DNA of 64,000 bases from CAYRNY01 sp964425755 (lineage in GTDB: Bacteria; Chloroflexota; Anaerolineae; Aggregatilineales; Aggregatilineaceae): NCBI GenBank assembly GCA_964425755.1, contig CAYRNY010000003.1, positions 62,001 to 126,000 of the forward strand. The letters run 5' to 3'. Positions 50,203 to 58,915 of this stretch are shown piece after piece. Every line of letters begins with the position of its first letter. Position 1 is the stretch's first letter. A program made the position numbers and the translations under genes. Below the pieces are notes generated by a model. The model was given only the letters and a program-made list of their open reading frames with translations, was not told the origin of the DNA and searched no databases.

Positions 50203-50903
50203 TACACCTCGAAAACATATCGAAGCGTTACCACATGGGCGATGTAACCGTCACCGCGCTGGACGGTGTTTCGATGACGATTGAGAAGGGCGAGTTCGTA
50301 GTCGTGCTTGGCCCGTCAGGCAGCGGCAAAACCACGCTGCTGAACATCATCGGCGCGCTGGATGTGCCGACGGAAGGTCACGTGCGGATCAACGGCAACA
50401 ACCTGCAGACACGGGGCAGGAGCGACCGCTTCAAATTCCGGCGCGAAACGGTCAGTTTCATCTTTCAGACGTTCAACTTGTTTCCCAGCCTGACCGCGCT
50501 GGAGAATGTGCAGTTCGTACTGGACATGGCGAATGTGCCCGACAGCAAGGGCCGGGCGGCGGAGGTGCTGGCGAGCGTCGGGTTGGGTGAACGCGTGGAT
50601 CATTTTCCGCACGAACTGTCGGGTGGCGAACAACAGCGCGTGGCGATCGCGCGCGCGCTGGCGACCGGTAATCCGGTCCTGCTGGCGGACGAACCGACCG
50701 GGGAGCTGGACTTCAAGACCGGGGTTCAGATTCTGGAGTTGTTGCGCGAGCAGGCGGCGGATGGTAAGGCGGTGCTCGTCGTGACGCACAACCGCGAAAT
50801 TTCGCGCATTGCCGATCGCGTGATCGAACTCAGCAGCGGGCATGTTGTGTCGGATGGTCCGCCGCGCGACGGTCGGGTTGATGTCTCTGAGCTGCAGTGG
50901 TAG
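50199..50903 (+). CDS. ABC transporter ATP-binding protein (MacB/LolD-type), exporter B
   Basis: The 234-residue NBD has Walker A GPSGSGKTT, FIFQTFNLFPSLTALENVQFVLD, LSGGEQQRVAIARAL, LLADEPTGELD and THNREI. It is the same LolD/MacB type as the ATPases of exporter A. AAAGGAACACAGGT precedes the ATG. The permease follows 15 nt later. Likely export of a lipophilic or peptide substrate. Confidence 0.93.
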   Translation: MIHLENISKRYHMGDVTVTALDGVSMTIEKGEFVVVLGPSGSGKTTLLNIIGALDVPTEGHVRINGNNLQTRGRSDRFKFRRETVSFIFQTFNLFPSLTALENVQFVLDMANVPDSKGRAAEVLASVGLGERVDHFPHELSGGEQQRVAIARALATGNPVLLADEPTGELDFKTGVQILELLREQAADGKAVLVVTHNREISRIADRVIELSSGHVVSDGPPRDGRVDVSELQW

Positions 50904-50918
50904 CAAAGGGGAAGGCTG

Positions 50919-53378
50919 ATGCTTAACTGGAAGCTGTGGCTGCGTTGGACCTGGCGCGATCTGCGTGCGCGCTGGGTCCAGGTGCTGGCGATCGCGATCA
51001 TCATCGCGCTGGGCGCCGGTGTGTTTGCCGGTCTAGGAGGCCAGGAAACCTGGCGCAAGGCCTCCTATGATGCGAGCTACGAGCGCCTGAATATGCACGA
51101 TCTGAAAGTTGAGCTGGCAACGGGTAGTTTTGTCGATGGTGCGGCGCTGGTTGAGGAACTCTCACAGGTCGAAGGTGTGGCGGATGTCGAGGTGCGTTTG
51201 GTGACACCCACACTGGTCGATGCATCGCACGGCGACGAGACGATCGTGGTCAAGGGGCGCATGATAGGCGTGGATGTTTCCGGCGGCGGGCCGGTGGTGG
51301 ACGGCATCACGGCGGATGGCGGTGCTGGCCGGGCGCTCACGGCTGCGGATGCCGGCGAGCAGGTCGCGGCGCTGGAATACAAGTTCGCGCGCCATCACGA
51401 CATCAAGCCTGGCATGACGATCCGCACCAGCGGAGATATGACGTTGGAAGTGGTCGGAAATGTCCACTCTCCGGAATATTTCATGGTGATGCCGGAGACG
51501 GCGGTCTATTTCGCTGAGGCGAGTTTTGCCGTGGCATTTCTACCATTGGAAACGGCGCAGCAGATCACCGGGCGCGAAGGCCTGGTGAACAACGCGGTAC
51601 TGACGGTTAGCGATCAGGCTGACTTGGCGGCAGTACGTGCGGCGATCGAATCCCGCATGCAAAAGGCCTTCCCCGAAACCAGCATCGATATCACCGAGCG
51701 CGCGGATGACCCCGTCTATTCGACACTATATTCGGATGCCGAAGGCGATCAGGTCATGTGGAACATAATCGCGGTTGTGTTCCTGATTGGCGCGGCGATG
51801 GGGGCGTTTAACCTTGCCGGGCGCATGGTCGAATCACAGCGGCGTGAGATCGGTATCGGTATGGCACTGGGGCTGCCGCGCCGCTGGATCGCATTCCGTC
51901 CGATGCTGGTCGGGCTACAGATCGCGCTGCTGGGCACGGTGTTGGGGCTGGTCTTCGGTTGGGTGCTCAACCAGGTCTTTGTCGATCAGGTGAAGGAACT
52001 CATGCCGCTGCCGTATTACGACATTTCGTTCTACCTGCCGGGTTATGCTCGCGCGATCCTCGTTGGCATTTTGCTGCCGTTTATCGCCACTCTGATACCG
52101 GTGTGGCGTGCGGTGCGAGTCGCGCCAATTGACGCGATCAGCGCAGGTTATCTGGTGGCGAAGGGCGGCGGGCTGGCCCGCTTGGTCAAAAACCTTTCGC
52201 TGCCGGGCAAAAGCTTTGTGCGAATGCCGATCAACAACATCTTGCGTTCACCCTGGCGCGCGCTGATGACTGCGCTCGGTGTGGCGATCGCGGTGGCCCT
52301 GTTGACGTTCATCGTCGGGGCGCTGGATACGTATGTCGCCACGATAGACCAAGCCGACGAGGCGTTCCGTCACGAAGGCGCGAATCGAATACTCGTGCGG
52401 TTGGATTTCTTCTACCCGCTTGAAAACGGCGAGATCAACGGGTTGCGCACGCTGACTCTGGCGGATGGGACGCCATTGGCATCAGATTTCGAGACCGCCT
52501 TAGAACTGGGTGGGACGTTGAGGCACAACGGTGTGGCAATCGACACTGCGCTCGACGTGCACGATATGGACCGCGCGATCTGGACCCCGGAACTGGTGAC
52601 CGGAGAACTGCAGTCCGACGCGCCCGGGCTAATCATTTCTCAGAAGGCGGCAGATGATCTGGGCGTGACAGTTGGCGACACGATCACGCTTGAGCACCCG
52701 CGCCGCACCGGCCCGCAGTCCTTCCAGCAGGTGCCGACGGAACTGCCGGTGATCGGTATCCATAACAACCCGATCCGGAGCCTGAGCTATATGGATATGC
52801 AGGGGGCGTCGATCATGGGTCTGGAAGGCGTGACCAATCTGGTTGTGTTGACGCCACCGGACGATGTGAGCAAGGACGTGGTCAAAAAGGCGCTGCTCAC
52901 CCAGCCTGGCGTTGCATCGGTCGAGCCTATCTCGGAGTTCTCAGAAGCGGCAAGAAACCTGCTCGAACTAGCTGTTGGTTTGCTAGGGATTGTCTCAGCG
53001 GTCGTGCTGTTGATGGCGTTTCTGATTGCGTTCAACTCGACCAGCATCAGCGTCGATGAGCGCGTGCGCGAGATCGCGACCATGTTCGCATTCGGGCTGC
53101 GCATCCGTACTGTCACGCGGATGCAGATGCTTGAGAACGTGCTGATCGGGCTGGCGGGGACCGTCATAGGTGTACTTGTTGGCTGGGGAATCCTGAGGGC
53201 CGTGTTCAATATGGAAATGGTCGAGTTAGAAGATATCCGCTTCACCATTTCGCTCTCTACGCCAACCTTGCTGCTGGCGGTTCTAGTGGGTGTGGTTGTG
53301 GTGGGCCTGACGCCGCTGCTCAGCGTTCGCAAGATGCGCAAGATGGATATCCCTTCCACACTACGCGTGATGGAATAG
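50919..53378 (+). CDS. FtsX-family ABC transporter permease, exporter B
   Basis: The 819-residue permease has one N-terminal TM, a large outer domain, a first FtsX core (VESQRREIGIGMALGLPRRWIAFRPMLVG), a TM pair, a second outer domain and a second FtsX core (SISVDERVREIATMFAFGLRIRTVTRMQMLENVLIG). It is the same architecture as the permease of exporter A, so the two are paralogues or recruited from the same class. Start ATG with GGGGAAGGCTG upstream. It is closed by a hairpin at 53418-53455. Confidence 0.9.
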   Translation: MLNWKLWLRWTWRDLRARWVQVLAIAIIIALGAGVFAGLGGQETWRKASYDASYERLNMHDLKVELATGSFVDGAALVEELSQVEGVADVEVRLVTPTLVDASHGDETIVVKGRMIGVDVSGGGPVVDGITADGGAGRALTAADAGEQVAALEYKFARHHDIKPGMTIRTSGDMTLEVVGNVHSPEYFMVMPETAVYFAEASFAVAFLPLETAQQITGREGLVNNAVLTVSDQADLAAVRAAIESRMQKAFPETSIDITERADDPVYSTLYSDAEGDQVMWNIIAVVFLIGAAMGAFNLAGRMVESQRREIGIGMALGLPRRWIAFRPMLVGLQIALLGTVLGLVFGWVLNQVFVDQVKELMPLPYYDISFYLPGYARAILVGILLPFIATLIPVWRAVRVAPIDAISAGYLVAKGGGLARLVKNLSLPGKSFVRMPINNILRSPWRALMTALGVAIAVALLTFIVGALDTYVATIDQADEAFRHEGANRILVRLDFFYPLENGEINGLRTLTLADGTPLASDFETALELGGTLRHNGVAIDTALDVHDMDRAIWTPELVTGELQSDAPGLIISQKAADDLGVTVGDTITLEHPRRTGPQSFQQVPTELPVIGIHNNPIRSLSYMDMQGASIMGLEGVTNLVVLTPPDDVSKDVVKKALLTQPGVASVEPISEFSEAARNLLELAVGLLGIVSAVVLLMAFLIAFNSTSISVDERVREIATMFAFGLRIRTVTRMQMLENVLIGLAGTVIGVLVGWGILRAVFNMEMVELEDIRFTISLSTPTLLLAVLVGVVVVGLTPLLSVRKMRKMDIPSTLRVME

Positions 53379-53417
53379 CCGCCTGCACCTAGCCCACGCG
53401 ATCCGTAGCAGGGCAAT

Positions 53418-53455
53418 GAGCCTCTCACCGATCTTCCGGCGAGAGGCTCGTTATT
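53418..53455 (+). terminator. Stem-loop after exporter B
   Basis: GAGCCTCTC-A-CCG pairs with CGG-C-GAGAGGCTC around a 6-nt loop, followed by GTTATT. Confidence 0.65.
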
Positions 53456-53531
53456 GGACCGGTTGAGATATTCTGGTCCCGGACTATAATCAAAGCGTCA
53501 AGCGAAAAAGACCGTTGTAAGGAGTCCTCAA

Positions 53532-53846
53532 ATGTACATTGTGCATGTTTTTTGCCATGTTAAGCCGGAGTTCCTCGACGAGTTCAAAGCGCTGTGTATC
53601 GAAAACGCTCGCAACAGCGTGCAGGAACCCGGCATCGCGCGCTTTGACGTGATCCAGCAGGCCGACGACCCAACGCGGTTTGTGCTGGTCGAGGTGTACC
53701 GCACGCCGGATGATCCCGCGAAGCACAAAGCGACGGCGCATTATGCCCGCTGGGCTGAGACCGTCGCTGCGAAAGATATGCTGGTCGAGCCGCGCAGCAA
53801 GATCGTCTACGACAACGTGTTCCCTGACGAAAACGGGTGGGGCTAG
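53532..53846 (+). CDS. Antibiotic-biosynthesis-monooxygenase (ABM) domain protein
   Basis: The 104-residue ferredoxin-like dimeric protein has the ABM order: IVHVFCHVKPEFLDEFKALCIENARNSVQEPGIARFDVIQQADDPTRFVLVEVYRTPDDPAKHKATAHYARWAETVA. Relatives include LsrG and quinol monooxygenases acting without cofactor. It ends 3 nt before the alcohol-dehydrogenase start, so the two are cotranscribed. Confidence 0.9.
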   Translation: MYIVHVFCHVKPEFLDEFKALCIENARNSVQEPGIARFDVIQQADDPTRFVLVEVYRTPDDPAKHKATAHYARWAETVAAKDMLVEPRSKIVYDNVFPDENGWG

Positions 53847-53849
53847 ATC

Positions 53850-55004
53850 ATGCAGTTTGAATTCGCAACGGCGGGACGTATTCTCTTTGGGGCGGGGATG
53901 CTACAAAAGGCGGGATCGATCGCGGCGGAGATGGGACGCCGCGCGCTGGTGGTGACCGGCAGCTCAGCGCAACGCGCCGTCCCCTTGATCGACCTGCTGC
54001 AGAAGGCGGGTGTCGAGGCGGTACGGTTCGCTGTGACGCACGAGCCAACGACCGATCTGGTTCAGGCGGGGACCGCGCAGGCACGTGACACGGGGTGCAC
54101 GTTTGTGATCGGGTTTGGGGGCGGCAGCGTGTTGGATGCCGGCAAGGCGATCGCTGCACTGCTGACCAATCCCGGCGAGCCGCTGGACTACCTGGAGGTG
54201 ATCGGGCGCGGCCAGCCGTTGATTGAAGCGCCTGCGCCGTATATTGCGATCCCGACCACCGCCGGGACGGGCACGGAAGTCACGCGTAACGCGGTGCTGG
54301 CGTCGCCGGAACACCATGTCAAGGTCAGTTTGCGCAGCCCGTTGATGCTGCCTGACGTGGCCCTGGTCGATCCGCAATTGACCTACAGCATGCCGCCGGA
54401 TGTGACCGCTTACACTGGCCTGGACGCGCTGACACAGGTGATCGAGCCGCTGGTGTCCCGGCACGCCAATCCGCTGACGGATGCCGTGTGCCGCGCGGGG
54501 ATCATACGCGCGGCGCGGTCCCTGGAGCGTGCATACGAGCACGGGGATGATATCCAGGCACGCGAGGACATGGCATTGGCGGCCTTGATGGGCGGGCTTG
54601 CGCTGGCGAACGCAAAACTCGGCGCAGTGCACGGTTTCGCCGGGCCGTTTGGCGGGATGTTTGACGCGCCGCACGGGGCGGTATGCGCGGCGCTGCTGCC
54701 ACACGTCATGGCCGTAAACGTGGATGTGATCCAACGGCGCGCACCGGATCATCCTGCACGGTCACGTTTCGATGAAGTCGCGCAACTGCTCACCGGGAAT
54801 CCTGTTGCCACTGCCGGGAATGGTGTCGCCTGGATCGCGGCCCTGTGCGACCGGCTGGACATCCCGGGACTGGCGGCGTATGGTTGCTCGGAAGCTCATT
54901 TCGACGCGCTGGTCGATATGGCGCGCCGTTCCAGTTCGATGAAGGGGAACCCGGTCGACTTGACGCCAGATGACATGCGCGAGATACTGCGGCGCGCGCT
55001 GTAA
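53850..55004 (+). CDS. Iron-type (group III) alcohol dehydrogenase family protein
   Basis: The 384-residue protein has the NAD-binding GFGGGSVLDAGKAIA (about 89-103) and PTTAGTGTEVTRNAV. The iron-site region is GLDALTQVIEP, and AVHGFAGPFGGMFDAPHGAVCAALLPHVM carries the two later His. In FucO-like enzymes the metal ligands are Asp-x3-His plus two His; here the first His is Gln. The same Gln occurs in a known subgroup of Fe-ADHs, so the metal may differ. It follows the ABM gene by 3 nt. Confidence 0.88.
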   Translation: MQFEFATAGRILFGAGMLQKAGSIAAEMGRRALVVTGSSAQRAVPLIDLLQKAGVEAVRFAVTHEPTTDLVQAGTAQARDTGCTFVIGFGGGSVLDAGKAIAALLTNPGEPLDYLEVIGRGQPLIEAPAPYIAIPTTAGTGTEVTRNAVLASPEHHVKVSLRSPLMLPDVALVDPQLTYSMPPDVTAYTGLDALTQVIEPLVSRHANPLTDAVCRAGIIRAARSLERAYEHGDDIQAREDMALAALMGGLALANAKLGAVHGFAGPFGGMFDAPHGAVCAALLPHVMAVNVDVIQRRAPDHPARSRFDEVAQLLTGNPVATAGNGVAWIAALCDRLDIPGLAAYGCSEAHFDALVDMARRSSSMKGNPVDLTPDDMREILRRAL

Positions 55005-55132
55005 CCACGCCATACCTCAGGCGAAAGATCGTGTGTTTTGCACACATGCCGCCAGCCACGGTTGCGAGATTTCGGCTACACTAACGGACTGCGCAGAATT
55101 GGTTAGCATACGCACATTGTGAACGGATAGCG

Positions 55133-56050
55133 ATGAAACGCTGGCAGGCTGATCTCGCATTGGGCATTGTCGCCCTGATCTGGGGGTCGACCTTCGTCGT
55201 GGTGCAGAACGCGCTCGACGCTGTCGGCCCGCTGACGTTTGTCGCGTGGCGTTTCTGGCTGGCGACGCTGGTGCTGGGCGGATTGTTTTACCGCCGCTTG
55301 CGACGAATCTCGCTGGCGGAATTGCGCGCTGGGGCCTTGATCGGCGTGTGGCTGGCCGGCGGCTATATCTTCCAGACGATCGGTTTGCAGACCACGACGA
55401 CCGCCAAGGCGGGGTTCATCACCGGGCTGAGTGTGGTGATCGTGCCGGTGCTGGCAACGCTTCTGCTGCGACGCCCGCCAGGGCGCGGGGCGATCGCGGG
55501 AATCATCGCGGCAACCGTTGGATTGGCGCTGCTCACGCTGAACGACGATCTCAGCGCGCAGACGGGCGATCTGTGGGTGCTGGCGTGCGCAGTGATGTTC
55601 GCGCTGCACATCGTCAGCGTGGCACACTTTTCGCCGCGGCACGGTGCGATTCGCCTGGCGATAGCACAGATTGCGACGGTTGCGCTGCTGGGCACCGGGT
55701 CGGCGCTGGTATTTGAGATACCGACGTTTGATCTGCCTGTGGCGACGTGGGGCGCGATCGCCTTCACCGGCGTGGTGGCGACCGCGCTCGTATTCAGCGT
55801 GCAGGTATACGTCCAGCGGTTCACCACACCGACGCATACGGCGCTGCTGTTCAGCCTGGAACCGGTGTTCGCGGCGTTGTTTGGCTGGTGGTGGGCCAGT
55901 GAGTTACTAGGCCCGCGCGAACTGGTCGGCTGCGGTCTGATCTTGCTGGGTATGATCGTCGCGGAACTGGGCGCGGCGGGCGATGTCAAGGAGGCAGGCA
56001 TCCACGCACTTGAGACTCCCCCGGTCGAGACGCGCAGCGCAAGCCGGTAG
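55133..56050 (+). CDS. EamA-family (DMT superfamily) transporter
   Basis: The 305-residue membrane protein has ten TM helices in two EamA repeats: LALGIVALIWGSTFVVVQNAL and FWLATLVLGGLF at the start, and TPTHTALLFSLEPVFAALFGWWWASELLGPRELVGCGLILLGMI at the end. Such proteins move amino acids, metabolites or drugs. No neighbour specifies the substrate. The promoter is not clear. Confidence 0.9.
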   Translation: MKRWQADLALGIVALIWGSTFVVVQNALDAVGPLTFVAWRFWLATLVLGGLFYRRLRRISLAELRAGALIGVWLAGGYIFQTIGLQTTTTAKAGFITGLSVVIVPVLATLLLRRPPGRGAIAGIIAATVGLALLTLNDDLSAQTGDLWVLACAVMFALHIVSVAHFSPRHGAIRLAIAQIATVALLGTGSALVFEIPTFDLPVATWGAIAFTGVVATALVFSVQVYVQRFTTPTHTALLFSLEPVFAALFGWWWASELLGPRELVGCGLILLGMIVAELGAAGDVKEAGIHALETPPVETRSASR

Positions 56051-56086
56051 ATGCGTGTGGTACTGGAAACTTCGGTGAATCAACAA

Positions 56087-56114
56087 CGAGGCCAGGTTCA
56101 GATGCCTGGCCTCG
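56087..56114 (-). terminator. Convergent terminator
   Basis: CGAGGCCAGG pairs perfectly with CCTGGCCTCG with an 8-nt loop, between EamA (plus) and the FAS1 gene (minus). T-rich sequence follows on the minus strand. Confidence 0.7.
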
Positions 56115-56147
56115 TGCGTTATAGCGAGGATTACTTGTTGGCGGTGA

Positions 56148-57122
56148 TTATTCGGCAGCAGGCGGCAGGATGACGCCGTCGATCACGTGGATCACACCGT
56201 TATCCGCCATCACGTCCACAGCGGCGACCGAAGCCTGGCCCTCGTTGAGGCTCACACCGGCATCGCTGGCGCTGACCATGATCGGCGCGCCGTTCAGCGT
56301 GCCGATCGCTTCGAGCTGGACCACGATGTCAGCCGTCAGCTTGCCGGGGGCAACGTGGTACAGCAGGATGCCGGTCAACGTTTCGGTGTCGGCCAGCAGA
56401 TCTTCCGCCGTGATGCCCAGCGCGTTCAGCGCCGCCGCGAACGCATCATTTGTCGGGGCAAAGACGGTGTACGGGCCAGCCACGCTCAGCGCGTCCGCCA
56501 GTTCCGCCGCGGTCACGGCAGCCACCAGCGTCGAGAACGTTTCGTCACCAGCAGCGATGTCAACGATTGTGCCCAGGGACTCCATCATCTCTTCTTCCGC
56601 AGGCGGCAGAATGACGCCGTCGATCACGTGGATCACGCCGTTGCTCGCCATGATGTCCACGGCCACGACCGACGCCTGGCTATCATTGAGGCTCACGCCC
56701 GCGTCACTCGCGTTGATCGCGATCGCCGCGCCGTTGAAGGTCTTGGCCGTCTCGGCGCCCACCACGATATCGGACGTCACCGCACCCGGCACGACATGAT
56801 ACAGCAGGACGCTCGTCAGCAAGTCGGTATCCGCCAGCAGTTCTTCAGCGGTCATATCAAGCGCTGCGAGTGCCGCCGCGAACGCGTCATTGGTCGGGGC
56901 GAAAACGGTGATCGGTTTGGTGCTGGCGAAGTAGTCGGCCAGGCCGGCAGCCTGGACCGCCGCCACCAGCGTGCTGAAGTCTTCGTTCGAGGCGGCGATG
57001 TCAACGATCGACATCATGTCTTCTTCGCCTTCGCCATCTTGGGCGCGGGCCGTCATCGCTGGCGCAAATGCGAAGGCGGCGACGAGTGCGAACGCGGTCA
57101 GCAGTACAAGAAACTTGCGCAT
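56148..57122 (-). CDS. Secreted protein with two fasciclin (FAS1) domains
   Basis: The 324-residue protein has a signal peptide (MRKFLVLLTAFALVAAFAFAPAMTARA) followed by two FAS1 domains (about 38-175 and 188-323). Each has VDIAAxxExFSTLVAAVxAAxLAD, TVFAPTNDAFAAAL and a NGVIHVIDGVILPPA ending. FAS1 domains mediate adhesion. The two copies are very similar at protein and DNA level, so an internal duplication with later homogenisation is likely. It has no cell-wall anchor seen, so it may be secreted or loosely attached. Confidence 0.92.
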   Translation of the reverse strand: MRKFLVLLTAFALVAAFAFAPAMTARAQDGEGEEDMMSIVDIAASNEDFSTLVAAVQAAGLADYFASTKPITVFAPTNDAFAAALAALDMTAEELLADTDLLTSVLLYHVVPGAVTSDIVVGAETAKTFNGAAIAINASDAGVSLNDSQASVVAVDIMASNGVIHVIDGVILPPAEEEMMESLGTIVDIAAGDETFSTLVAAVTAAELADALSVAGPYTVFAPTNDAFAAALNALGITAEDLLADTETLTGILLYHVAPGKLTADIVVQLEAIGTLNGAPIMVSASDAGVSLNEGQASVAAVDVMADNGVIHVIDGVILPPAAE

Positions 57123-57294
57123 GGTTTGTTTTCCTCCAGATAGGGTTGGATTTGGTTGAGCTTGCGTTTGCTTATTCGTGTTTGATGGTTCCGGTTCAGC
57201 GCTGAACTTACAGTGGAGAGATTAGGGCCTGCGCATGAGAAATAAACGAGGTGTGGATGAGAAAAATATAAGCAAATCTGGCATACAGATAGCT

Positions 57295-57329
57295 TCTCAA
57301 AAAAACCAGGAGCAGGGCGCTCCTGGTTT
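57295..57329 (-). terminator. Rho-independent terminator of the liv-type operon
   Basis: On the minus strand AAACCAGGAGC pairs with GCTCCTGGTTT (11 bp, 5-nt loop) and is followed by a T-run, 24 nt after the livM-like stop codon. Confidence 0.9.
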
Positions 57330-57352
57330 GGATAATTAGGGCGGGCAACCTG

Positions 57353-58915
57353 TCAGGATTCTTTCTGTTCTTGTACTGCGCGCTCCATGCGCCGGATGCG
57401 GCGCTCGATCCAGTAGCGATTCCACGTCCCGACGATGCCATGTGGCAGCACCATCACCACGATCACGAATATCGCGCCGAGACCAAGGTCCCACAAGTCC
57501 GACACTTCATAGACGTTATCTTGCAGGCCGGAGCCGGTAACCACTACGTTACCGGCGATCAGCCCCACTAACAGGATCGCCAGCATCCCTGCAGCGGTGA
57601 AACGGGTGATGAGGCGGCGGTGTTCTGGGGTTTTTTGTTCGTGGGACGTGACTCCGGCGATCCGTTGCATTGCGATGATCCCCAGCCGGCGCAAGTAGCG
57701 ACGCACCGCCCAGGCAACGATCCCGGCCAGCAACAGGGACAACAGCGCCCACATCGGGATCAGCCCCAGCACATGGGTGTCGAGGGTGAACGTATCGTTA
57801 CGCAGGTACGTTTCGCCCAGTTTAAGTCCCAGTGTGGCAATCACCGGGCCGGTCAGTGTGCCTACGCCACCGATCAACGTGTTCAGCAGCGGATCGACCG
57901 TGTATTTCAGGCTCAGAATCTCCGGGTGAACGCGCTTGTCGGTCGACCAGATCACGAACAGCAAACCGCTGAGCGTGGCGATTACACCTGAGAAGACCAT
58001 CGTCAGTACCTTGTAGTACAGCGTGTTGTAGCCGATGGTTTTGGCACGCTCTTCGTTTTCACGGATCGCAACCATGACGCGGCCCACCGGTGAATTCAGA
58101 TAGCGCCGGATCGCCACAAACACGATCACGAAGAAAACGACCGTGATCCGGTAGATAGCCAGGCGGCTGCCATCGAAGGTGGGCGTTGGGTTGAGCGAGT
58201 CCGGCAGAATATCGCGGAATCCCAGTCCGTCTTCGGCGCCGGTGTAGTTGCGGAAGGTGCCGCTTTTGCCCATCACCCAGAGCATCTCCGCCAGTGCCAG
58301 CGTGAACATCGAGAAGTAGATCCCGCGCAGGCGCAGCGTCACGACGCCGGAGACCACGCTGATTACGATGCTCAGCACAACGGCAACACCCGCCGCCTGG
58401 TAGAACCGGATATTGCCCTTACCGGGCAGCAAGATGAGTGTGAGCGCGATTGCCACGACGATGGCGATCAGCAGTCCGCGCGCCGAGAGCCGGGCAAAGG
58501 CTGCCAGCCCGAGTGTGACGATCGCGACCGCGATGATCACGCTGGTTTGCAGCGAGGGGTCATAATGGCTCAGCAGGATGAATGTTACGTAGCCCCCCAT
58601 GCCAAAGAAGAGTGCGTGACCCAACGACAGCACCCCGCTAAATCCGAACAGCAGATTGTAACTCATAGCCAGGCAGGTCACGGTCAGCGCGCGTCCCATT
58701 TCGCTTTGCCAGAAGGCCGATGCCCCTGTCGGGCGGCGCGGCATGACTTCACTGCCCGTCCAGTCGGCAATGAGATAAGGGAAACGCAACAGGAACACCA
58801 GGAACAGGATGTAGAACCAGTTTTCCAGGATCAATCGTGCCAGGGAGTGCGACAGGGCGCGCAGGGCCGGATTTTTGATCGTGTCGAGCGTGGGGTAGAT
58901 GTAGCGTTCGATCAT
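57353..58915 (-). CDS. Branched-chain-amino-acid-type ABC permease (LivM-like), enlarged
   Basis: The 520-residue protein has the LivM core: MSYNLLFGFSGVLSLGHALFFGMGGYVTFILL, GIYFSMFTLALAEMLW, NSPVGRVMVAIRENEERAKTIGYNTLYYKVL and GGVGTLTGPVIATLGL. Usual LivM is about 300-430 residues. Here an extra hydrophobic pair lies around 125-195 and a second extension (about 415-500) adds more TM helices at the C-terminus. It forms half of the channel and overlaps livH by 1 nt. Substrate may be amino acids or, from the neighbouring acyl-CoA synthetase, a carboxylic acid. Confidence 0.88.
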   Translation of the reverse strand: MIERYIYPTLDTIKNPALRALSHSLARLILENWFYILFLVFLLRFPYLIADWTGSEVMPRRPTGASAFWQSEMGRALTVTCLAMSYNLLFGFSGVLSLGHALFFGMGGYVTFILLSHYDPSLQTSVIIAVAIVTLGLAAFARLSARGLLIAIVVAIALTLILLPGKGNIRFYQAAGVAVVLSIVISVVSGVVTLRLRGIYFSMFTLALAEMLWVMGKSGTFRNYTGAEDGLGFRDILPDSLNPTPTFDGSRLAIYRITVVFFVIVFVAIRRYLNSPVGRVMVAIRENEERAKTIGYNTLYYKVLTMVFSGVIATLSGLLFVIWSTDKRVHPEILSLKYTVDPLLNTLIGGVGTLTGPVIATLGLKLGETYLRNDTFTLDTHVLGLIPMWALLSLLLAGIVAWAVRRYLRRLGIIAMQRIAGVTSHEQKTPEHRRLITRFTAAGMLAILLVGLIAGNVVVTGSGLQDNVYEVSDLWDLGLGAIFVIVVMVLPHGIVGTWNRYWIERRIRRMERAVQEQKES

